Positions 1 through 11,472 of a stretch of DNA of 56,823 nucleotides are shown here, in pieces. Under the pieces are notes generated by a model, which searched no databases, was not told the origin of the DNA, and was given only the letters and a program-made list of their open reading frames with translations. Each line of letters starts with the position of its first letter. The stretch's first letter is position 1. The position numbers and the translations under genes were made by a program. The DNA lies in the NCBI GenBank assembly GCA_009731375.1, contig BJOX01000050.1, positions 176,473 to 233,295 of the forward strand, given 5' to 3'. The DNA comes from Paulinella micropora. Its lineage: Eukaryota; Cercozoa; Imbricatea; Euglyphida.

Positions 1-134
1 GCCCGTCTGGAAGTGTTGGAACTGCCCTTGCGGGGGTGTCATTAGAGCTTATCGTCAATTCTTCGTACTCCCCTCACGGGTGAGACGACGGAGGCGCATG
101 TGCAGAAATGCATCAGCCATTGACAGAGAAGCAC
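1..134 (+). mobile_element. SINE family F1, 3' part (copy A)
   Basis: The window opens inside a repeat whose full copies lie at 50520-50787, 55172-55439 and 56007-56274. This copy keeps the 3' body and the tail that ends GAGAAGCAC, followed directly by (TTA)n. The tRNA-derived head would lie upstream of the window. Identity is judged by eye against the other copies, with only a few differences over 134 bp. Confidence 0.85.
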
Positions 135-177
<43 letters not shown>

Positions 178-186
178 GTCGTCGTT

Positions 187-227
<41 letters not shown>

Positions 228-442
228 GCTATTGTTGCTGTTGTTGTTGGCGGCGGCGGTGGTGGTGTTATTGTTGTTAGGTGACGGTGTTGTCGCTGTT
301 GTTATTGTCGTCGTCGTTTTCATTGTATTGTCTATTTTATTGTCGTTGTTGTCGTTGTTGTTGTTGGTGTTGTTGTTATTGTTGTTTTTGCTGCTGATGA
401 TGATGATTATGTTATCGTTGTTAAACGTTTGTTATTGTTGCC
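135..442. repeat. (TTA)n then degenerate (TTG)n tract
   Basis: A perfect TTA run (about 135-177) is the tail of the SINE. It passes into interrupted TTG/GTT trinucleotides up to about 442. Open frames here encode only homopolymers in all frames and are not genes. Confidence 0.9.
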
Positions 443-528
443 CTTAAAACGTTGTTATTGTTGTTGTTGATGATGATGATGATGTTGTTCTTGTTATTAT
501 TGTAATTGTTGTTGTGTTGCTGATGTTA

Positions 529-563
<35 letters not shown>

Positions 564-637
564 CACTACTACTGCTACTACTACTACTACGACTGCCACT
601 ACTACTGCCACTACTACTGCCACTACTACTACTACTG

Positions 638-706
<69 letters not shown>

Positions 707-741
707 CTACTACTGCTGCACTACTACTACTACTACCACTA

Positions 742-794
<53 letters not shown>

Positions 795-845
795 GCTACT
801 ACTGCTACTACCAACATCACCACCACCAACCACCCCTATTACTGG

Positions 846-898
<53 letters not shown>

Positions 899-905
899 TT
901 ACTAT

Positions 906-948
<43 letters not shown>

Positions 949-999
949 GCTACTACTACTGCAACTGCTACTGCTGTTGCTGCTGCTACTGCTACGCTG

Positions 1000-1036
<37 letters not shown>

Positions 1037-1088
1037 GACTACTACGACTACTACGACTACTACGACTACTACGACTACTACGACTACG

Positions 1089-1123
<35 letters not shown>

Positions 1124-1128
1124 CACTT

Positions 1129-1170
<42 letters not shown>

Positions 1171-1203
1171 TTACTACTATTACTACTACTACTCCTACTA
1201 CTC

Positions 1204-1240
<37 letters not shown>

Positions 1241-1545
1241 ACACACACACAGACAGACACACACACACACACACATAGACAGACAGACACATACACAACA
1301 CACACACACACACACACACAGACACACAGACACACACACACACACAGACACACAGACACACAGACATACACACAGACACACAGACACACAAACACACAGA
1401 CACACACAGACACAGACACACACAGACGCACACAGACGCACACAGACGCACACAGACACACACACAGACACACACACACACACAGACACACACACAGACA
1501 CACACACACACACCACAGGCAGCCGTTGTCATCCCATGTTCTTGC
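443..1545. repeat. Long (CTA)n block followed by (CA)n block
   Basis: After a short TTG/GAT-rich stretch, CTA trinucleotides run from about 533 to 1240 with scattered CCA, CTG and CGA variants. They pass directly into CA dinucleotides with CAGA variants (about 1240-1513). There is no gene signal. Confidence 0.95.
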
Positions 1546-1602
1546 TCTGTGTTAGGAGAAAAAAAAAAGGATAAAGCCTCCACTTTTTTGACGTTGGGGC
1601 TG

Positions 1603-1603
<1 letters not shown>

Positions 1604-1665
<62 letters not shown>

Positions 1666-1698
1666 CTACTACTACTACTACTACTACTACCACTACTA

Positions 1699-1740
<42 letters not shown>

Positions 1741-1741
1741 G
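1604..1741. repeat. (CTA)n microsatellite
   Basis: Almost pure CTA trinucleotides end exactly where the first copy of the 92-bp duplication starts. Confidence 0.95.
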
Positions 1742-2131
1742 GCTAGGCTAGTAAGGGTAACTGTTTTTTCTTATTCAGCCAACGGGAAAAACGATAAAAA
1801 TAACCCGATAATGATGCAGTGTTTGCAATCATAACCGCGTTAAATTTATGTTTTAACCCGAATTACAGCTTCAACATAAGAGTGGAGAGCAGAACGTATT
1901 ACACAAATCGCAAAACACGAGGCTTTTTTGATTTAACTAGGTAATACTGATACACCGTTTTGCCGGAAAGTTGCAACCCTAATTTTTCAATTGGGAAAAA
2001 TTCCGACAGGGTTCGAGAATCGAACCTGGGGCTTAAAGATGCTAGGCTAGTAAGGGTAACTGTTTTTTCTTATTCAGCCAACGGGAAAAACGATAAAAAT
2101 AACCTGATAATGATGCAGTGTTTGCAATCAT
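1740..2131 (+). repeat. Pair of 92-bp direct repeats 300 bp apart
   Basis: Positions 1740-1832 and 2040-2131 are nearly identical; both begin GGCTAG or GCTAGGCTAG and end GTTTGCAATCATA. The first follows a (CTA)n tract and the second precedes one, so the intervening 200 bp may be an insertion between two copies of a unit bordered by (CTA)n. No coding potential is seen. Confidence 0.8.
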
Positions 2132-2160
2132 ACTACTACTACTACTACTACTACTACTAT

Positions 2161-2204
<44 letters not shown>

Positions 2205-2245
2205 ACACCACCACCGCCAGCACCACCACCACCACCACTACTACT
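2132..2245. repeat. (CTA)n microsatellite
   Basis: CTA trinucleotides with a short CAC/CAG-rich interruption at 2205-2237. Confidence 0.95.
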
Positions 2246-2471
2246 AGGGTAAAAAAAAAGTGGGTAAAACACTGTGTTGCAACCGAATTGCATGTGCCAG
2301 CCCAAAAGCGGTTGCAAAATCGGTTGCAATGATCAATGTTGACATTTCGGTTGACCGTAAATTGCGTACAATTCTCACCCCAAAAATTCGTTGAAGTTTG
2401 GCATGCAGGAAAATTTTTTTTGCACCAACCTTTTCGTTGACCATCGTTGGCGATATAATGTCTCCCACATA

Positions 2472-3100
2472 AAGTTTGTCCTTTTGCTTTGTTCTTGTTG
2501 GACATATTCTCTTGTTTTTTATTGCTTTCGTGTTTGCCCAAGGGCAGCAGTTCACTGTCTTTATTTATTTATTTTCCCCTTGCTTTCTTCCTCTTAGACT
2601 GACATGTCGAAAAGGCAACTCCATACTGTGGCGGAACCCCTTGCCGACAAAAAGAGGTTCAAGGAAAAGGTAAATTGTATTGTTTTGTTTCAATTCTTGC
2701 CACTTTTTGCTTCGGTTTGCACTGATTTCTTTTGAATTGGTGTTTCTTCTTTAGGCAAGGGCAGCTCTGGGTAGTAGTAGTCGTTGGCGATAATGTCTCC
2801 CTCATGAAGTTTGTCCTTTTGCTTTGTTCTTGTTGGACATATTCTCTTGTTTTTTATTGCTTTCGTGTTTGCCCAAGGGCAGCAGTTCACTGTTATTTAT
2901 TTTCCCTTGCTTTCTTCCTCTTAGACGTCGAAAAGGCAACTCCACACTGTGGAGGAACGCCGTGCCGACAAAAAAAGGTTCGAGGAAAAGGTAAATTGTA
3001 TTGTTTTGTTTCAATTCTTGCCACTTTTTGCTTCGGTTTGCAATGATTTCTTTTGAATTTGCGTTTCTTCTTTAGGCAAGGCCAGCTCTGGGTAGTAGTA
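2472..3100 (+). other. Tandem 335-bp duplication containing an exon-like segment
   Basis: A unit starting AAGTTTGTCC at 2472 repeats at 2807. Each copy has a pyrimidine tract ending CTCTTAG, an open segment (2598-2669 and 2925-2990), a donor-like GTAAATTG and, further on, a TTCTTTAG acceptor. The second open segment is 66 nt and reads as a charged, coiled-coil-like peptide rich in Arg, Lys and Glu. After the next acceptor (3076) the frame stays open into a Gly/Ala/Ser-rich stretch that becomes the (AGT)n tract. In the first copy the matching downstream exon (from 2755) stops after about a dozen codons. I recognise no family. It could be a live small exon duplicated in place, or a gene fragment. 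Confidence 0.4.
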
Positions 3101-3283
3101 GTAGTGGTGGTGGTGCTGGTGCTGCTGCTGCTGGTGGCGGTGGTGGTGTTTGTAGTGGCGGTGGTGGTGGTGGTGCTGCTGCTGGTGGCGGTGGTGGTGT
3201 TTGTAGTGGTAGTAGTAGTAGACGTAGTAGTCGTAGTAGTAGTAATAGTAGTAGCAGTAGCAGTAGTAGTAGTAGTAGTAGTA

Positions 3284-3337
<54 letters not shown>

Positions 3338-3390
3338 CAAGACAGTAGTACCAGTAATAGGGGTGGTGATGGTTGGTGGTGGTGATGTTG

Positions 3391-3423
<33 letters not shown>

Positions 3424-3424
3424 A

Positions 3425-3478
<54 letters not shown>

Positions 3479-3600
3479 CAGCAGCAGCGGTAGCAGTAGT
3501 AGTAGTAGTAGTAGTAGCAGTAGTGGCAGTAGTAGTAGCAGTCGTAGTAGCAGTAGTAGTAGTAGTAGTAGTAATAGTAGTAATAGTAGTAGTAGTGTAT
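3090..3600. repeat. (GTA/GTG)n and (TAG)n microsatellite block
   Basis: Mixed GTG/GCT trinucleotides are followed by nearly pure TAG/GTA trinucleotides with two short unique spacers near 3340-3390. It ends in AT-rich DNA. Confidence 0.95.
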
Positions 3601-3789
3601 GATTAATATTAAAACATTTTAAGTCTAATTAATTGTAAAACATTTGTATTAATAAGATTTTGAATTTTTATTAATATTCATGAATTTTCCAAACATTCAG
3701 ATGTAAGTTGTATGTATTTCAGTCACTGACACTAATACTTGTGACTAAGTAGTAACTGTTTTATGACTAGGCACATAAACGTCATTTCT

Positions 3790-5045
3790 AAGCTTCCGCA
3801 CCGGTTTTTTTGGCAGGCTTCAAAAACATTGTAAATATGCTAAACAAACTCGTATTAATATAATTTCATGCATAGTTCAATTAGGCAGTGAGTATGTATA
3901 ACGAATACAAGTGAGTGGCAAGTAGTCTGAGTGTCACAGTGACTCAGTAGTGTAAAACACTGTCACTCGCTGTGAAATATAAGCTTCCGCACCGGTTTTT
4001 TGCTTCAAAAACATTGTAAATATGCTAAACAAACTAGTATTAATATAATTTCATGCATAGTTCAAGTAGGCAGTGAGTATGTATAACGAATACAAGTGAG
4101 TGGCAACTTGAGTAGTCTGAGTAGTGACTAGTGTAAAACACTGTCACTCACTCTAAACTATAAGCTTCCGCACCGGTTTTTTGCTTCAAAAACATTGTAA
4201 ATATGCTGAACAAACTAGTATTAATATAATTTCATGCATAGTTCAAGTAGGTAGTAAGTATGTACTATGATAACGAATACAAGTGAGTGCGGCAAGTAGT
4301 CTGAGTGTCCTGGCACAGTGACCGTCCTAGTGTAAAACACTCAGTATCACTCACTCTGAACTATACGCTTCCGCACCGGTTTTTTTGCTTCAAAAACATT
4401 GTAAATATGCTAAACAAACTAGTATTAATATAATTTCATGCATACTTCAAGTAGGCAGTGAGTATGTATAACGAATACAAGTGAGTGGCAAGTAGACGGT
4501 CTGGGTGTCACAGTGACTAGTGTAAAACACTGTCACTCACTCTGAAATATATGCTTCCGCACCAGTTTTTTGGCAGGCTTCAAAAACATTATAAATATGC
4601 TAAACAAACTCGTATTAACATAATTTCATGCATACTTCAAGTAGGCAGTGAGTATGTATAACGAATACATGTGAGTGGCAAGTAGTCTGAGTGTCATGTG
4701 ACAGTGACTAGTGTAAAACACTGTCACTCACTCTGAAGTATAAGCTTCCGCACCGGTTTTTTGCTTCAAAAACATTGTAAATATGCTAAACAAACTCGTA
4801 TTAATATAATTTCATGCATACTTCAAGTAGGCAGTGAGTATGTATGACGAATACAAGTGGCAAGTAGTCTGAGTGTCACAGTGACTAGTGTAAAACACTG
4901 TCACTCGCTGTGAAATATAAGCTTCCGCACCGGTTTTTTGCTTCAAAAACTTGTAAATATGCTAAACAAACTTGTATTAATATGATTTCATGCATAGTTC
5001 AAGTAGTCGGTGAGTATGTATAACGACTATAAGTGAGTGGCTGCC
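3790..5045 (+). repeat. Satellite array, 7 copies of a ~186-bp unit
   Basis: The motif AAGCTTCCGCACCGGTTTTT (varied in copies 4 and 5) recurs at 3790, 3981, 4162, 4365, 4551, 4742 and 4919, so the period is 177-203 bp. Each unit also has a TAAATATGCTAAACAAACT block, a TAATTTCATGCATA block and a hairpin-capable AGTGTAAAACACT. The last copy decays after about 5045. The AT-rich 3600-3790 stretch in front has no clear repeat. Confidence 0.9.
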
Positions 5046-5360
5046 AACAGTGACCAACTTGAAAATTTCAAGTCACATTTGAATTTGAATTTGAATTTGA
5101 AGTAATATAATTAGAATTTAATAAATTTAATATAATTACTTTGATTTTGATGTAAAACAACATAAAAACAAAGAAAAACCAAGCTCAGGCAACCCAAAAC
5201 CACAATCTAGCCAAGATCATAGCTAACGGTCGAAAAACAGTTGTAACGGCTAGAAATTCAAATTTTTTAAACTTTTTTGTTTAAAATAGTTAAAATACAT
5301 TAAAATCTTTCATTTTCATGCTACTCCCATCAATTTTCACAACCTTTAGACTTAGCGTGC
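5046..5360. other. AT-rich spacer, no gene seen
   Basis: It contains a short TTTGAA-type hexamer repeat near 5085-5100 and otherwise unpatterned AT-rich sequence up to the gypsy element. A related TTTGAA-rich stretch occurs near 18485. Confidence 0.6.
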
Positions 5361-5412
5361 ATGTTAGCGTGCATTATATCCGGTCCCGGGGAACGCAGAA
5401 TCGGCACTACCG

Positions 5413-6240
5413 GTGGATCAACATACAAACACTGGCTGCTGGATCAATCTGAAGGCAGCCGAAACTACAGAGCGCCTTCGCAAGTTCTATTGCGAAATGA
5501 AGATGTCTCAGTCGGATCTTCAAGCCGAGGCACTTCTGAATCTGCCCCTCCCGATCCACACGCTGAGTCCACTGGAAACACGCGGACACTACCGCATCGG
5601 CTTCCCCCAGGGAATGTTCATCGACCCGGGATTCGACGTGTGCATGATCCCGGATGGACAGACCGGACTACCAGGATCAAGCAAATTCCCGATCGACGTC
5701 GAAATGCTCGACGACGCGGTATTCGCCCCAACTTCCGGCGCCAGCTCTAGTAGTTCGAGCTCTAGTAGTTCGAGCTCTAGTAGTTCGAGCTCTAGTTCGG
5801 GCCCCACGACCACCAACACTTCGGGATCAGTCCCTGCTTCGACACCCGCTACACAGAGTACTGCAAGCACGCAGCCTGCACCTACTCCACCAAAAGTCTC
5901 AAAGACAGCCTGTAACACCAGACCGCCGACTCCGTACCGGAGAAAAGACGACGACGACGACGAGTCAAAACCGGACTCGCCCAACCCGGCAAGTAGCCAA
6001 CCACCTGCGGCCACATCTTCATCGTCATCGTCTTCCTCAACTGCGACGACATCACCGTCATCCCACGCCATGCACCTACGTTCCCGGACAAGACAACAAG
6101 CGGAATGGCTCGAAACGAAGTACGCCCCTCTCGAACCAGCCCCTCAGCCTATCCACCCAGGTATGTTCCGTCTTGCTACCATCAATCCCGATCTACGAAC
6201 GGACATGCGCCTTAAGATTTTGCAGCAGCTCAGCTTTTAG
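5413..6240 (+). CDS. Gag-like N-terminal ORF of gypsy element 1
   Basis: This 275-residue open frame lies at the 5' end of element 1. The first 120 residues look like an ordinary folded domain. They are followed by a long Ser run and a Pro/Thr/Ser-rich linker, then a basic stretch (about residues 218-226) and a short C-terminal segment ending at TAG. I see no zinc knuckle here; the basic Cys-containing region lies downstream in another frame. An upstream overlapping frame starts at 5361, so the true start is unsure. Its role as Gag is inferred only from its position before pol. Confidence 0.5.
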   Translation: MDQHTNTGCWINLKAAETTERLRKFYCEMKMSQSDLQAEALLNLPLPIHTLSPLETRGHYRIGFPQGMFIDPGFDVCMIPDGQTGLPGSSKFPIDVEMLDDAVFAPTSGASSSSSSSSSSSSSSSSSSSGPTTTNTSGSVPASTPATQSTASTQPAPTPPKVSKTACNTRPPTPYRRKDDDDDESKPDSPNPASSQPPAATSSSSSSSSTATTSPSSHAMHLRSRTRQQAEWLETKYAPLEPAPQPIHPGMFRLATINPDLRTDMRLKILQQLSF

Positions 6241-6329
6241 TTGCGTCTCCTCTGGCGGACTCAACGCGGCTACAGCCTACCTTACAGACAAAGCTAGACC
6301 CGGATCAGCAACGCTACCTCTGGTACAAC

Positions 6330-7508
6330 TTGGCGCATTGGATCGATGTCGGACAACGATCGGGTAAGCCTTTTCTTCAACATGAGCCAGACTTCGACGC
6401 CGGTACCCGACAAGATCTTCCTGATGGCCTCTTTCCCTTCCGCGCGTCACGTAAAGCATGCCTTACGCCCCATTTACCATGGTGTATTTGCACAGCTAAA
6501 CACTGCGCAGGTAGTAAGCCCTCCGATCTACCTACACAGCCATCATTTTGGCTTTCCGCTATTAACCCCAGCCTTCACATCTACTACGACGGGAGATCCT
6601 TTCAGAACTCAACTACTTCAGCAACTGCGGCCTCATCATCCCGTACACTACCAAACGATACCCCTCCCATACCCGGGTATCATACCCCAAGGCCCCATAC
6701 CCCCATCTTCCCTCCCCTCCCCCAACCACCCCCGCCATTCATCCCACCCCCCATGCCCCTCGGGGGGGAGGGGGGGTGGGGGGGTTTCATACTCCAGGGG
6801 TATGGGGGGAATGAATGGCGGGGGGGGGTGGGGGGGGGGGGGGNNNNNNNNNNGGGTATCGTTTGGCTGTGGTACTCTTTGGATCGCGCTTTCTTCAACG
6901 CATCAGGAGCCATCAACGGTGTGGCAAGCGTCAAAGACAAAGAGCGCGTTTGGCGGAGACTCGCTGAACTCGTCATAAAGGCGAAAAATAGTGTGGACCC
7001 TATTTGGTGTTCAATAGATACCGTACCATCACTCAACAGTAACCAGTTCGCTTATAATGTCCCTGACTGCATTTTTGCATGGCAAGCGCTTCACCCCAAC
7101 AAGACAAATCAAGCGTGATGCAAGTGTGGCTACGGCGATTGCCTTCAAATCGACACTACTGGCGCTACTGGGACACGCAAACCTAAACCGAAACCAGCTA
7201 GTAGTCTTGGTGGCCACCCCCGCTACAAGAAGAATCGCAAACACGTGCAACGCGCTAAGCGGACCCGATATCCGCCGGCCGGCGATGGCAAGTATCAACC
7301 CGACCGGGTATATCGGACCGGCCAACAGGGCCGCACTGCCCAATATGGTCAGACAGCCCCTCGGCCCGTCCAAAACCCGAATTACAAGCCACCTCCGCGC
7401 CCACAGCATCGTTTTGCGGCTCCAACGCAGCGCCGCCACTTCTACATGTATGCTCGGTCTGGCACCGGACACCAGCAGCGATTGAATACCAAACAGGGTC
7501 CGGCGTGA
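6330..7508 (+). pseudogene. Broken gag/nucleocapsid region of gypsy element 1
   Basis: The frame from 6330 runs through the fold-back insertion and a 10-base gap, then a plausible capsid-like stretch (about 6880-7115), and stops at TGA 7116-7118. The same frame reopens at once with a Cys-rich CxCxxxxC motif and a long basic, Gln/Pro-rich tail, up to a second TGA at 7506-7508. The tail composition fits a nucleic-acid-binding Gag C-terminus. With two nonsense codons and an insertion it is unlikely to work. The frame stays open past 7508 to about 7808. Confidence 0.55.
6643..6875 (+). mobile_element. Fold-back / MITE-like insertion in gag
   Basis: The left end reads GTACACTACCAAACGATACC and the right end is its near reverse complement (6854-6875, GGGTATCGTTTGG core). 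Inside are a C-rich left arm and a G-rich right arm that also pair: CGCCATTCATCCC at about 6730 against GGGAATGAATGGCG at about 6808. A 10-base assembly gap (6844-6853) breaks the right arm. No target-site duplication is obvious. Confidence 0.65.
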
Positions 7509-7698
7509 CCACCAAGTCTGGAGCCCTCTCCAGACACCGCTCTATTCTTACCGCCGGATCCTTTCACCATGGCTCTTCCCCACCGGGAAGTCACTGTCTT
7601 CGCTGTAAAAGATCCTCCATACTTCGATCCCGCCATGGCGGAACTCGCTGCAACATGCCCGGACCCGCGCATGCTTTACTGTACGGCAACTACGGTTA

Positions 7699-9183
7699 GT
7701 GGAACACAGACCACCCCGTGGATTCTCATTTCTGAGAGACTTTGCCGCGACTTCCAGACAAACAGGCGCCAAACTTACCGCCCCGCCTGCGCCCAAATAC
7801 ACACCTGAAGTCGTCAACTCCGGCCTCACTGCAGAACAACAACGACTTCTATGGGCCCTACTCGGAGAATTCGACGATGTCTTCCAAGATAAAGCAGGTG
7901 TCTTCAATCACGTGTCGTGTCGCTCATCCTCAAACCGGGAGCTAAACCAATTGCGGTGCAATGCCCAAATTGGACTCCAGCGGTATACTAATACCTCAAA
8001 GGTTGGGCGATGGACGTTCTTACACTGGTCCATGGCCTCTGCAAATTGTGCCTGGGCTAGCCGAGCCTGCCCCGTAGGAAAGTTTGAAAACTTAGCAAAG
8101 GAGGTCATCCGCGACATACGCAACGTCTACGACTACCGCGGTGCCAACGACAACCTCCACCTGCCTGTGCCAGGTTTACCCAACCCAGATCAATACCGCG
8201 AACACTTCGCGGGCTGGCACTATCTCAGCTCTATCGACATGGTCGACGGCTTCACGCATCTGAGACTCAATCCAGATGACGGTAGCCGCGATATTCTCGC
8301 TGTTTGGACACCCTTAGGACTCCTAGTTCCTAATTTTATGCCTCAAGGTGTTCACCGCGCCCCGGGAGACTTTCAACGCGCTATGGATAAGTCCTTCAAC
8401 CATCTGGACTTTTGGAATAAATCCGCTTCAGCCTACCTCGACGACGTCACAGACGGCTCCAACGACTTCGATACCCATCTTCGCGAGCTTCGATGCATCT
8501 TTCAGGCTATGCGAGACTCCGGCCTCCACGGTTCGGCCCGGAAACTACGCTTAGGCTATCGCGAGCTCAACATTCTGGGCAAACGCTGCAGCAAGAAAGG
8601 TATCGCTGCAGATTCTTCCAAGGTCGACGCTATTCTCAAGCTGGCCGACCCATCCAACGTGTCCGAAGTCCGATCAGTCTTAGGTATGACCAACTTCATC
8701 CAAGCCCATATCCCTGACTATTCCCGATTAGTGGCACCTCTGACCAATCTCCTCAAATCCACTCACGCTCGGCCCTCTGGTGCCCCTTACCTGACCCGAG
8801 ATGAGTGGAAATGCATGAAGAAGCTCCGCCGTGTCCTCACTACGCTCCCCATTTCGGTAAAGTATGAGCCGTCGCAACGACTATACCTCCGGACGGACGC
8901 AAGCCACGTCGGCATTGGCGGCGCACTTCATAATGGCCCAGAGCGCAACGCTCCGGTCATCCAGTACTTCTCCCAGAAGCTCACAGACACGCAAACACGA
9001 TGGGCGACCTACGTTCGTGAAGCCTACGGCGTCATCTACGGTATTCAACAGTGCCGCTACTACATCGATGCCAGCGATCACGAACTCACCATCGTCACAG
9101 ATCACCGTCTCCTTCTGTGGCTATGGCACGCTCGCAGCCCTATGGTCATCAACTGGGTTTTGGAGCACCTTCAGACGATTTGA
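7699..9183 (+). pseudogene. Reverse transcriptase-RNase H of gypsy element 1
   Basis: This is a 494-residue frame. After a linker it has RT blocks: a substrate-binding YLSSIDMVDGFTHLRL-type motif near residue 176, the catalytic YLDD near 247, and the thumb region. RNase H follows with the first Asp in LRTDASHVGIGG, a Glu in VREAYGVIYG and a TDH motif near the end. The fingers region (about residues 70-115) is poorly conserved and looks frame-damaged. The ORF stops at TGA 9181, while the same frame continues with the normal post-RNaseH motif EYLPGKQNQLPDGLSR. Both known catalytic Asp sets are present, but the reading frame is not intact. Confidence 0.85.
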
Positions 9184-9913
9184 TTCAAAGTCGAATACTT
9201 ACCAGGTAAGCAAAACCAACTCCCCGACGGTCTCTCACGTGTCCCTTGCATCGCCCCCGGCCAGCCCACCCTGATTGGCGAAGCCGAGGCGACTCTCCAG
9301 CTCTTATCCACCATTCCGGCACCCCGAGCAGGCTCTACCCTTTGGTTAGCAGTCGAAGGCACGCACGCGGCCCTGGATACCCGTCTCAGTCCCTATCTTG
9401 CCGGATCCTCCGCGAAGGCCCCACTCTACGTAGCATTCAAGCCCCATGGGACCTGGCCATCGTCGTTCCCTCTGCTGAACGCTCCCCGATGGTTGCCCGC
9501 GATATGTTTGCTCTCCGCAAGCCCTTCGCTCTGCTCATGCCTCAAGACTTGGTTCATTGCGTTCCCGATGAAACTCTTCCACAGACGATCGTCGAGCAAT
9601 GCCGCAAGATCTTGTTCCTTGACGACAACCTCGTCTGGCTCGTACATGGACTTGGAATGGAGCAACACTAAATCTATCCTCTCCTTGCTACATCGCATGC
9701 ACAGCGCGTTACACGCCAGCAAATCATCAACGCACAACGACAGGACAGCTTCACGGCCCCTCTCTGGACCGAAGACGTCATCTCTGTCTCCGCCGGCTCA
9801 GCCGAACTGATCCTCCGACAAGGTATCGCAGTCACCGTTGACCCCGATCAATCTTCAGTCAAGGTTTATGTCCCAGAGAGTTACGCCGTCCCCTCATCAA
9901 TTATGCCCACCTC
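9184..9913 (+). pseudogene. Decayed RNaseH-integrase linker of gypsy element 1
   Basis: The frame begins with the conserved PGK...DGLSR motif that closes RNase H in gypsy elements, then continues for about 160 codons of unrecognised, frame-shifting sequence up to the integrase. No single frame covers the whole stretch. Confidence 0.6.
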
Positions 9914-11472
9914 ATGCAGAACCACGCCAAAGCGCCGACACTCGTCCCCTTTATCAAGGAGCGCTACATTTGGTTCCGCACAGACGGTACGGATATCATG
10001 CATCATGACGTCCTCGCCGCCCTCCGTGACTGCCACTTTTGCCAACTAGTCCATGCCCGCCTGACCCTTAACCACGGCCGATACTCATTGCTCACATGGA
10101 CACATCAAGGACAGGGCATCGGCCTCGACCACGTTCACATCGGCATCCCCGGCATCACCTCTCAGTACATACTGACCATTGTCGATCTTTCCTCGGGATT
10201 CCTCCAATTTATCCCATGCGTCTCCACATCCGCGGAAGAAACAGTGGAACTCATCCTCAATCGATGGGCCTACATCTTTGGTTTTCCGGAGTCCATCTTC
10301 TCCGATTATCATAGTTCTTCGTTGGCACGTTGGCCAAACGATTTTGCAGCGTAGCCGGCCTCGAATGGCTCCCCACCGCGCCCTACTCGCATCATCAACT
10401 CTGCTACGCTGAATGCCGCCACAAAGCAATCCGCACGGCTATCCAGTCTCTTCCTAAGGCAGAAAAGACCAACTGGCCCAGCATCATCCCTTCTCTCTCC
10501 TTCGCTCAGAACACATACGTTTCTACAGCAACCGGCACTACTGCCTTTGAAGGAATGCTCGCCCACAAGCCCCGCTGCACGTTGGACTTCTTCGACTCGT
10601 CGGAGATTGTCAATGCCCGCGCTACCGCTTCCAGCGCCGCCCTTGACGCATCACCAACACTGTCAATACAGTCGGCCGAACAGATCGCACTGTTGAACAG
10701 CGCCCGCACCGCTGTCACAACTTATGTCAGCGCGTACACCACCGTTACCCGCGCCCAGTCCGTCGCTCAAAAGAACAAAGGTCGCCGCAAGGCTGTCAAG
10801 GAATGGAAAGTAAACGACACAGTCTCCGTCTACCGCCCCAAGCCTTCCAAGCAAGGAATTCCAGCCTCCTCCGTTCTTCAGTTTGACGGCCCCTACACCA
10901 TCGTTGAGCAGGTCAGCTCCAACTGCTTCAAGCTGCGTCATCTCAAGACCAACAAGGTATTGAAACGCATCGACCGCTCACACCTCGCTCCGTATACTGC
11001 ACCCACTGACGGCCTCGCTCCGCTCAACACAGTCGCAGTAGACGATCACGACGACGACTCAGTCAACTACACCATCGGCGAAGTCGTAGCATTCATCGAC
11101 CGCGATCAGGTTAAACTTGGCATCGTTTTAGACGAGGACCCAGAGAACGAGGAAAACGACCTCGTAGTTCACCAGCTCGATACAACCTCAGACAAGAACC
11201 CTCTCTTCCGTCCCATCTACGAAGACACAAAGGACCAAACAACTATCCAACGCTGGGGTAATCCCTTGGCCCACTGGAAGCCCCTTCTCTTCGACACAAC
11301 AAACGATCAAGTCGTTCATCGACACATCGAGTGGCGCTCTCACAAGACCAACAAAGACAAAGGCCGACTTCCCGCCAGCGTTCTTAAGCATCTCAAAGGT
11401 CATCTCATCACCGGCGAATCCTTCCCACTTCATATCTTCCAGAAAGGTAAACAAGCTACATCGAAGGAATAG
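9914..11472 (+). pseudogene. Integrase with GPY/F module, gypsy element 1
   Basis: Two overlapping frames (9914-10354 and 10330-11472) together span an integrase. The first has a His-His/Cys-Cys remnant ending CHFC, the first catalytic Asp in GLDHVH and the second in FSDYHSS, where the usual SDxGxxF is spoiled. The second carries the Glu in YAECRHKAIR and, about 180 residues on, a GPY/F-type module (FDGPYTIVEQ) followed by RIDRSHLAPY. The ORF ends TAG at 11470-11472. The frame break falls between the second Asp and the Glu, so no active integrase can be made without recoding. Confidence 0.8.

Noticed and set aside
42-3606. Long open frames coding for runs of Tyr, Leu, Ser, Thr or Val
   Set aside because: They are translations of CTA, TTG, CA and TAG repeats, open in several frames on both strands, with no start context or domain.
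3790-5045. CRISPR array
   Set aside because: The repeated units are about 186 bp, contiguous, without short repeat/spacer alternation, and in a eukaryotic genome.
7116-9183. TGA recoded as an amino acid in gypsy element 1
   Set aside because: Three in-frame TGA codons looked suggestive, but ACSF3, the COX16-like gene and the small membrane protein all end at TGA, and element 1 also has true frameshifts, so decay explains it.
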